Source: a bacterium (GTDB taxonomy: Bacteria > Verrucomicrobiota > Verrucomicrobiia > Limisphaerales > UBA11358). Taken from it: a stretch of DNA of 5,366 nucleotides. The position numbers and the translations under genes were made by a program. The stretch lies in contig JAJXXI010000010.1 in assembly GCA_021781185.1 (NCBI GenBank), forward strand, positions 1 to 5,366, given 5' to 3'. Below, piece after piece: positions 1 through 5,366 of the stretch. Every line of letters starts with the position of its first letter. Positions within the stretch are counted from its first letter, which is position 1. The notes below the pieces were generated by a model that did no database searches, was not told the DNA's origin, and worked only from the letters and a program-made list of their open reading frames with translations.

Positions 1-888
1 TGCGTCGGCGTAAATGGCTCCATAGGCATCCAGCCCGGTTATTTGCGGCGGATTTTTGGGCCGCCAGATGCCAAACGGGCTGATGCCGAATTGCACCCAC
101 GGTTTGACGGCTTTGATGGCCTGGGAAATTTTCTCGACGAACCGGTTGACATTCGCCCGCCGCCAGTCATCGCGGGAAAGCCCGCTGGTGGAGCCGTATT
201 TCTTCCAGCTTGCGTCGTCCGGAAAATCCAGGGTCTTGCCGCCCCAGCCTTTTTGGGGGTATGGATAAAAATAATCGTCAAAGACAACGCCGTCCACGTC
301 GTAGCGCTTTACCACGTCAAGCACCGCATCCATGGCGCGTTTCCGTGATTCAGGTTCGCCGGGGTCGAGCCAGGTTTCAGCGCCGTAGTGACGGACGATT
401 TCCGGGTGCGTGCGGATGACGTGGTTGAGCGCGGGCGGCGACTTCGATTGCGGATGCGCCGCGCGAAACGGGTTGAACCACGCTTGCAGTTCCAGTCCGC
501 GCTGGTGGGCTTCGCTGATGGCAAAGGCCAGCGGGTCATAGAACGGTTGCGGCATTTTGCCCTGCACCCCGGTGAGATATTCCGACCACGGCTCCAGCGG
601 CGAGGCGTAAACGGCGTCGCACACCGAGCGCACCTGGAAGAAGACGGCGTTCAGGTGCAGCTGTTGTGCGCGGTCGAGCAGTGAAACCAGCTCGGCCTTC
701 TGTTGGGCAACCGTCAGCCCGGGCTTGGAAGGCCAGTCAATGTTCGCGACCGTGGCGATCCATGCGCCGCGCAGTTCCCGGGCCGGCGGCGGCGGCGTGA
801 GCGTGCCCGGCACAAAAGACATTTCCGCCGCCGACAGGTGGAGGGCCGCCAGCGCGAATCCGAGGAGCAGAACGGCGATTCGTTGCAT
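1..888 (-). CDS. Secreted GHL10-family glycoside hydrolase-like protein (partial, C-terminus beyond the left edge)
   Basis: The frame is open from an ATG at 888-886 to the left edge, giving 296 residues. Residues 1-21 form a Sec signal peptide: MQR, then a hydrophobic run to about residue 20, with likely cleavage after SAA. The mature part matches the GHL10 family (YngK, DUF187, E. coli DigH/YddW): RELRGAWIATVANIDWPS (37-54), FFQVRS with CDA (83-91), EPWSEYLTG (99-107), YDPLAFAISEAH (117-128), AWFNPFRA (136-143), WLDPGEP (173-179), then DVDGVVFDDYFYPYP (197-211) and SPFGIWRP (270-277). Acidic residues in the FDDYFYPYP block are likely at or near the active site. E. coli DigH cleaves glycan strands of denuded peptidoglycan, so a periplasmic or surface role on cell-wall or other glycans is plausible, but the substrate cannot be read here. 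No Shine-Dalgarno precedes the ATG; the signal peptide decides the start. It is transcribed divergently from the permease gene. Family is confident, substrate is not. Confidence 0.93.
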   Translation of the reverse strand, partial: MQRIAVLLLGFALAALHLSAAEMSFVPGTLTPPPPARELRGAWIATVANIDWPSKPGLTVAQQKAELVSLLDRAQQLHLNAVFFQVRSVCDAVYASPLEPWSEYLTGVQGKMPQPFYDPLAFAISEAHQRGLELQAWFNPFRAAHPQSKSPPALNHVIRTHPEIVRHYGAETWLDPGEPESRKRAMDAVLDVVKRYDVDGVVFDDYFYPYPQKGWGGKTLDFPDDASWKKYGSTSGLSRDDWRRANVNRFVEKISQAIKAVKPWVQFGISPFGIWRPKNPPQITGLDAYGAIYADA

Positions 889-951
889 GAACTGGTGCAA
901 TAGACGCGGGCCGGGTGCATTTGGCAACGGTTTTTTGGGTTTTGGCCCAAA

Positions 952-980
952 TTGACAATCCAAGGCGCCTGTGGTTAAAT
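952..980 (+). promoter_or_regulatory. Sigma70-type promoter of the riboswitch-permease unit
   Basis: A perfect -35 hexamer TTGACA (952-957) is followed after exactly 17 bases by TTAAAT (975-980), which matches 4 of 6 bases of the -10 consensus. Transcription would start near 986-988, only a few bases before the first paired region of the riboswitch, which is the geometry expected if this promoter drives the aptamer and the permease. The element is seen in the sequence; its activity is inferred. Confidence 0.8.
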
Positions 981-989
981 TTTGGCCGT

Positions 990-1132
990 TGCAGCCTAAA
1001 TCCGTCTTGCTTCCTCAAGACGGATGCGGGGGAACCAGATTCCCAAGCAATTGGGACGGGGCGAACGGCGCGCGGCGACGCGAGCCAAGGCCACTTTCAA
1101 GGCCAAGCCCGTCAGCTAACCTCGTCGGCAGT
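990..1132 (+). promoter_or_regulatory. c-di-AMP riboswitch, ydaO/yuaA class
   Basis: The 3' core CCGTCAGCTAACCTCGT (1109-1125) is the hallmark block of the ydaO-yuaA riboswitch, and the upstream GCGGGGGAACC (1026-1036) and GGGGCGAAC (1058-1066) blocks are its other conserved strands. Helices visible by eye are: a perfect 10-bp stem 1000-1009/1016-1025; a 6-bp stem 1041-1046/1051-1056 capped by a GCAA tetraloop; CGCG 1071-1074/1079-1082 capped by GCGA and extended by GGC/GCC (1067-1069/1084-1086); GGCC 1089-1092/1101-1104; and a possible closing GCC (994-996)/GGC (1127-1129). This class binds two c-di-AMP molecules and normally lowers expression of potassium transport or cell-wall genes. It lies between a strong promoter and a KimA-like permease, exactly as in Bacillus subtilis ydaO (kimA). 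The ends are approximate. Confidence 0.93.
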
Positions 1133-1148
1133 TGGAAGGGCGATCCTC

Positions 1149-1173
1149 TGGAACCGCACGTCGCGGTTTTCCA
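1149..1173 (+). promoter_or_regulatory. Probable expression-platform hairpin of the riboswitch (weak terminator-like)
   Basis: AACCGC (1152-1157) pairs perfectly with GCGGTT (1163-1168) across a five-base loop, and TGG/CCA (1149-1151/1171-1173) can extend the stem past a two-base bulge. The hairpin begins about 17 bases after the aptamer. Its U-tract is only four bases (1167-1170) and is followed by CC, so it would be a poor intrinsic terminator. It ends about 38 bases before the permease start codon and so does not directly cover the ribosome site. Its role in switching is inferred from position. Confidence 0.4.
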
Positions 1174-1211
1174 CGTTCACCCAAGATAAAACGCAGAAAA
1201 GAACGCTGTCT

Positions 1212-3185
1212 ATGAATGTGTTTCGTTTGGTGAAGGACGTGGTCATCGGTCGGGCACGGAATCTTTCCGATGCCAGTTTGTTTCATAAAACGTCCCTCGT
1301 GGCGCTGCTCGCCTGGGTTGGGCTGGGTGCGGATGGCTTGTCGTCCTCGTGCTACGGCCCGGAGGCGGCGTTTCTGGCGTTGAAGGATCACCATTTTCTC
1401 AGCCTGTTCGTCGCGGCCGCCGTGATCCTGACGATTGTCGTCATTTGCGCCAGCTATTCGCAGATCATCGAATTATTTCCGAGTGGCGGCGGGGGTTATC
1501 TCGTGGCCAGCAAGCTGTTGTCACCGACCGCCGGCGTGGTTTCCGGCTGCGCCCTCATCGGCGATTATGTGTTGACCATCGCCATCAGCGTGGCAAGCGG
1601 AACCGAGGCGCTGTTCAGCCTGCTGCCGCCGGTCTGGGAAACCGTCGCTTACAAGACGGAATTTGCGGCGATCGGGGTCATTCTCCTTTCCGTCGTGAAT
1701 CTGCGCGGCGTCAAGGAATCGGTGATGCTCTGGATGCCGGTGTTCTTCCTGTTCGTCGTCTCGTTTGTGTTCGTGATTGTTTATGGCGTGGTGACCCACT
1801 TGGGCGAACTGCCGGAAATCGCCCGGGGAGTGTCGTCCGATGTCACCACCACCTCCTCCAGCCTTGGCGCGTGGGGGCTGGTCATGGTGATTCTGCGCGC
1901 CTACAGTTCCGGCGCGGGCACGTTCACGGGCATCGAGGCGGTGAGCAACAGCCTGTCGTCCTTGCGCGAACCGCGCGTGCAAACCGGCAAGCGCACCATG
2001 ATTTACATGGGCGCGTCGCTCTCCTTCGTCGCCGCCGGCTTGCTGTTAACTTATCTGCTCTATCATGTCACGCCCGTGGCGGGCAAAACCCTCAACGCCG
2101 TTTTATTGGAGCAAATGACAGCGACCTGGCCGGCCTGGCTGGGAAAAGGCTTTGTCATTGCCGCCCTGGTGTCCTCGGCGGCCCTGCTGTTTATCGCGGC
2201 GCAAACGGGGTTCCTCGGCGGCCCGCGCGTGCTGGCCAACATGGCCGTGGACCGCTGGATGCCCACGCGCTTCGCCACGTTGAGCGACCGGCTGGTGACG
2301 CAAAACGGCGTGCTGCTCATGGGGGTTGCGGCGTTGCTCGTCATTCTGGGCACGCGCGCCTCGATGGACATGCTCATCGTGCTCTACAGCATCAACGTCT
2401 TCATCACCTTTTGCCTCTCGCAGTTGGGCATGGTGCGGCACTGGTGGCAGGTGCGCGCCGCGAAGGCGGGCTGGCAGAAGAAAATTCTCATCAACGGGGT
2501 CGGCCTCATGCTGACGAGCGGCATCCTGGTCTCGCTTTGCATTGTGAAGTTTGACGAGGGCGGTTGGGCCACACTGCTCGTCACCGGCCTGCTCGTGGGC
2601 GTGTCGTTCTGGGTTAGGGGGCATTACCGCCACATCCAGAAAAGACTGCACCGGCTCAACGAACTGGTGGCCGCCGCCATGGCCGACGACGCCATTGTCG
2701 TGGAAAAGAAACCCGCGCCATGCGACCCGAACGCACGCACCGCCGTATTTCTCGTCAACGGCTTCAATGGGCTGGGCCTGCACACCCTGCTGGCGGTGGT
2801 GCGGATGTTCCCGAAGGTTTACCAGAATTTTGTCTTTGTGCAGGTCGGGGTGCTGGATGCGGGCAACTTCAAAGGGGCGGACGAGGTGGAAAACCTGCGC
2901 GCCTATTCGCAAAAACAGGTCGAGAAGTTTGTCGGTTACATGAGCAAACGCGGTTTTCATGCCGAGGCGCACTGCGCGCTCGGCACGGACATCGTGGATG
3001 AGGCGGCCAAGCTGTGCGTCGGCATTGCGGAAAAATTCCCGCAGGCCCAGTTTTTCGCCGGCCAGCTCGTGTTCAAGGATGAAAGCTTCGTCACGCGCTG
3101 GCTGCACAACCACACCGTGTTTGAATTGCAGCGCCGGCTTTACCAGAACGGCCGCGCCATGCTCATCCTGCCGATCCAGGTGTGA
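1212..3185 (+). CDS. KimA-like APC-superfamily potassium permease, c-di-AMP-regulated
   Basis: This is a 657-residue inner-membrane protein resembling the high-affinity potassium importer KimA (YdaO) of Bacillus subtilis, thought to be a proton symporter. A short cytosolic start (1-27) leads into about twelve hydrophobic segments (28-470), then a soluble C-terminal domain (about 505-657). KimA-like signatures are GADGLSSSCYGPE (39-51), FPSGGGGYLVAS (89-100), GDYVLTIAISVASGTEA (117-133), SGAGTFTGIEAVSN (233-246), AAQTGFLGGPRV (329-340) and LYSINVFITFCLSQ (391-404). D41, Y48, D118, Y119 and Y392 align by eye with residues I recall around the KimA potassium site. The C-terminal domain sits where KimA has its USP-like domain but differs in sequence. 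The ATG at 1212 is chosen because it aligns with the KimA N-terminus, follows the purine run AGAAAAGAA (1195-1203), and avoids translating the riboswitch, which an in-frame start at 915 would do. It is single-gene and riboswitch-controlled. Potassium is the inferred substrate; amino-acid transport is less likely given the riboswitch. Confidence 0.92.
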   Translation: MNVFRLVKDVVIGRARNLSDASLFHKTSLVALLAWVGLGADGLSSSCYGPEAAFLALKDHHFLSLFVAAAVILTIVVICASYSQIIELFPSGGGGYLVASKLLSPTAGVVSGCALIGDYVLTIAISVASGTEALFSLLPPVWETVAYKTEFAAIGVILLSVVNLRGVKESVMLWMPVFFLFVVSFVFVIVYGVVTHLGELPEIARGVSSDVTTTSSSLGAWGLVMVILRAYSSGAGTFTGIEAVSNSLSSLREPRVQTGKRTMIYMGASLSFVAAGLLLTYLLYHVTPVAGKTLNAVLLEQMTATWPAWLGKGFVIAALVSSAALLFIAAQTGFLGGPRVLANMAVDRWMPTRFATLSDRLVTQNGVLLMGVAALLVILGTRASMDMLIVLYSINVFITFCLSQLGMVRHWWQVRAAKAGWQKKILINGVGLMLTSGILVSLCIVKFDEGGWATLLVTGLLVGVSFWVRGHYRHIQKRLHRLNELVAAAMADDAIVVEKKPAPCDPNARTAVFLVNGFNGLGLHTLLAVVRMFPKVYQNFVFVQVGVLDAGNFKGADEVENLRAYSQKQVEKFVGYMSKRGFHAEAHCALGTDIVDEAAKLCVGIAEKFPQAQFFAGQLVFKDESFVTRWLHNHTVFELQRRLYQNGRAMLILPIQV

Positions 3186-3866
3186 TCAGAAATCCGCCGC
3201 CTCGCCGGGGCGCAGCAGATGAAGGGTTTTGCCGGCCGCTTGGAATTTTTCCTTCGCTGCGGCGTGGTCAATCTTGATCGGCGGGAAGGTGTCGAAATGG
3301 CAGCCCAGCACCTGGTCGCAACCCACAAAGTCCGCCGCCTTCACCGCGTCGTCCGGTCCCATGGTGAAATTGTCGCCCACGCACAGCGCGGCAAACTTCA
3401 ATTTCGTGGATTCGCCGATGAGTTTCATATCCAGCGTCAGCGCCGTGTCGCCGGAATAATAAAAATTTCCGTCGCGGCTCTCGATGACAAAGCCGCCGGG
3501 ATTGCCGCCCGAAGAACCATCGGGCATGGTGCTGGAATGAATGGCGCTGACAAATTTCACCCGGCCAAAGTCCAGGTTCACCGCGCCGCCGTGGTTCATC
3601 GGCTGAATGCGCGGCGCGCCCATTTTGTTCAGCCACGAGGCCACCTCGAAATTGGCCACCACCAGCGCGTCGGTGCGTTTGGCGATCTCCACCGCATCCG
3701 CCACATGGTCCACATGACCGTGCGAAACGAGGATGAAGTCCGCCTTCAATTGCTTGATGTCAATGGCCGCCGCCAGCGGATTAGGCGTGATGAACGGGTC
3801 GAACAACAGGCGCTTGCCCGCGACTTCGACGGAAAAACAGGAGTGTCCGTAATAGGTGGTGTTCAT
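3186..3866 (-). CDS. Metallo-beta-lactamase-fold hydrolase, UPF0173 (YtkL-like) family
   Basis: This 226-residue cytosolic protein has no signal peptide. It shows the metal-binding pattern of the family: YYGHSCF near the N-terminus (5-11), SHGHVDH (48-54, giving H49, H51, D53 and H54), a histidine in SAIHSS (107-112), the bridging aspartate in YSGDTA (137-142, D140), and the last histidine in GCHFDTFP (188-195, H190). Two metal ions, probably zinc, are expected. UPF0173 proteins are generally predicted hydrolases without a firmly known substrate, so no reaction is assigned. The ATG at 3866 is chosen because MNTTYYGHSCF matches the usual family start, the length fits the usual 225-230 residues, and a probable promoter lies just upstream. 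In-frame TTG (3959) and ATG (3947) starts would place translation at or next to the sigma-factor terminator. No Shine-Dalgarno is evident. Its stop codon abuts that of the permease on the other strand. Confidence 0.9.
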   Translation of the reverse strand: MNTTYYGHSCFSVEVAGKRLLFDPFITPNPLAAAIDIKQLKADFILVSHGHVDHVADAVEIAKRTDALVVANFEVASWLNKMGAPRIQPMNHGGAVNLDFGRVKFVSAIHSSTMPDGSSGGNPGGFVIESRDGNFYYSGDTALTLDMKLIGESTKLKFAALCVGDNFTMGPDDAVKAADFVGCDQVLGCHFDTFPPIKIDHAAAKEKFQAAGKTLHLLRPGEAADF

Positions 3867-3888
3867 ATTCGCAATCTGTTGCCGGCTG

Positions 3889-3917
3889 ATGATAACGCCG
3901 GTCCGGCGAAGCTGCAA
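3889..3917 (-). promoter_or_regulatory. Possible promoter of the UPF0173-like hydrolase gene
   Basis: On the minus strand, TATCAT (3894-3889) matches 5 of 6 bases of the -10 consensus and lies 17 bases after a weak -35, TTGCAG (3917-3912). Transcription would start near 3882, leaving a leader of about 16 bases before the ATG at 3866. Its position just after the sigma-factor terminator makes an independent promoter necessary, which supports the call despite the poor -35. Confidence 0.45.
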
Positions 3918-3958
3918 ACGACGAATGAGCGCCCCGCCTCGCGCCATGAAAAGTTCCA

Positions 3959-3989
3959 AGAAAAAGGCGGCGGTTGATCACCGCCGCCT
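3959..3989 (-). terminator. Intrinsic terminator of the sigma factor gene
   Basis: Reading the minus strand, AGGCGGCGG (3989-3981) pairs with CCGCCGCCT (3973-3965) in a GC-rich stem of 9 bp around the loop TGATCAA (3980-3974). It is followed by the T-rich tract TTTTTCTT (3965-3958, its first T also closing the stem). It starts 29 bases after the sigma-factor stop codon, the normal place for a rho-independent terminator. The A-rich side on the plus strand lacks a T-tract after the stem, so it acts in one direction. Confidence 0.93.
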
Positions 3990-4018
3990 CGGAGAAAAAT
4001 GCTTGTTGAATTGGCCCG

Positions 4019-5366
<1,348 letters not shown>

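Noticed and set aside
899..927. Possible minus-strand promoter TTGCCA-17-TCTATT for the GHL10 gene
   Set aside because: The spacing is right but it would leave a leader of only about 4 bases, and such partial matches are common by chance; not strong enough to list as a feature.
915..1211. In-frame upstream extension of the permease by 99 residues from an ATG at 915
   Set aside because: It would start upstream of the promoter and translate the riboswitch; the extension looks non-coding and KimA-like proteins begin near residue 100 of it.
1349..2554. 401-codon plus-strand open frame inside the permease gene
   Set aside because: It is a shifted shadow of the permease, rich in R, H, G and A with no recognisable domain, caused by high GC at third positions.
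2103..3113. 336-codon minus-strand open frame opposite the permease
   Set aside because: Composition is dominated by H, R, A, E and Q as expected for an antisense shadow; no family motif is seen and the opposite frame is clearly coding.
3219..3977. 252-codon plus-strand open frame opposite the UPF0173-like gene
   Set aside because: The metal-binding motifs on the minus strand establish that frame as coding; this one is its antisense shadow.

Overview
The window reads as ordinary chromosomal DNA from a GC-rich Gram-negative-type bacterium. The gene set (a Sec-exported GHL10 glycoside hydrolase-like protein, a KimA-type potassium permease of about 657 residues, a UPF0173-type metallo-hydrolase, and a primary sigma factor with a coiled-coil-rich non-conserved insert) together with weak or absent Shine-Dalgarno sequences fits Verrucomicrobiota (Pedosphaera/Limisphaera-like). 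That placement is inference from general resemblance only and is not proven by any marker here.

Layout. (1) 1-888, minus: the first 296 codons of a secreted GHL10-family protein, cut by the left edge. (2) 889-1211: a gene-free stretch between divergent genes. It holds a strong sigma70-type promoter on the plus strand (952-980), a ydaO/yuaA-class c-di-AMP riboswitch (about 990-1132), and a hairpin that probably forms its expression platform (1149-1173). (3) 1212-3185, plus: a KimA-like APC-superfamily potassium permease, the natural target of that riboswitch class. (4) 3186-3866, minus: a UPF0173-like metallo-beta-lactamase-fold hydrolase that meets the permease tail to tail with no base between the two stop codons. 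It has its own likely promoter (3889-3917). (5) 3959-3989, minus: a clear intrinsic terminator. (6) 4019-5366, minus: the primary sigma factor RpoD, missing only its N-terminus beyond the right edge.

How the parts work together. The one integrated circuit is promoter, c-di-AMP riboswitch and potassium importer. c-di-AMP is made when intracellular potassium is sufficient, and binding to this riboswitch class normally turns the downstream gene off. The window therefore encodes negative feedback on potassium uptake. The other genes appear to be independent housekeeping units: each has its own direction or terminator, and nothing joins them in an operon. I see no mobile element, CRISPR array, tRNA, rRNA or defence system. 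I found no wholly new system; the most informative feature is the riboswitch-permease module, which would be missed by gene calling alone.
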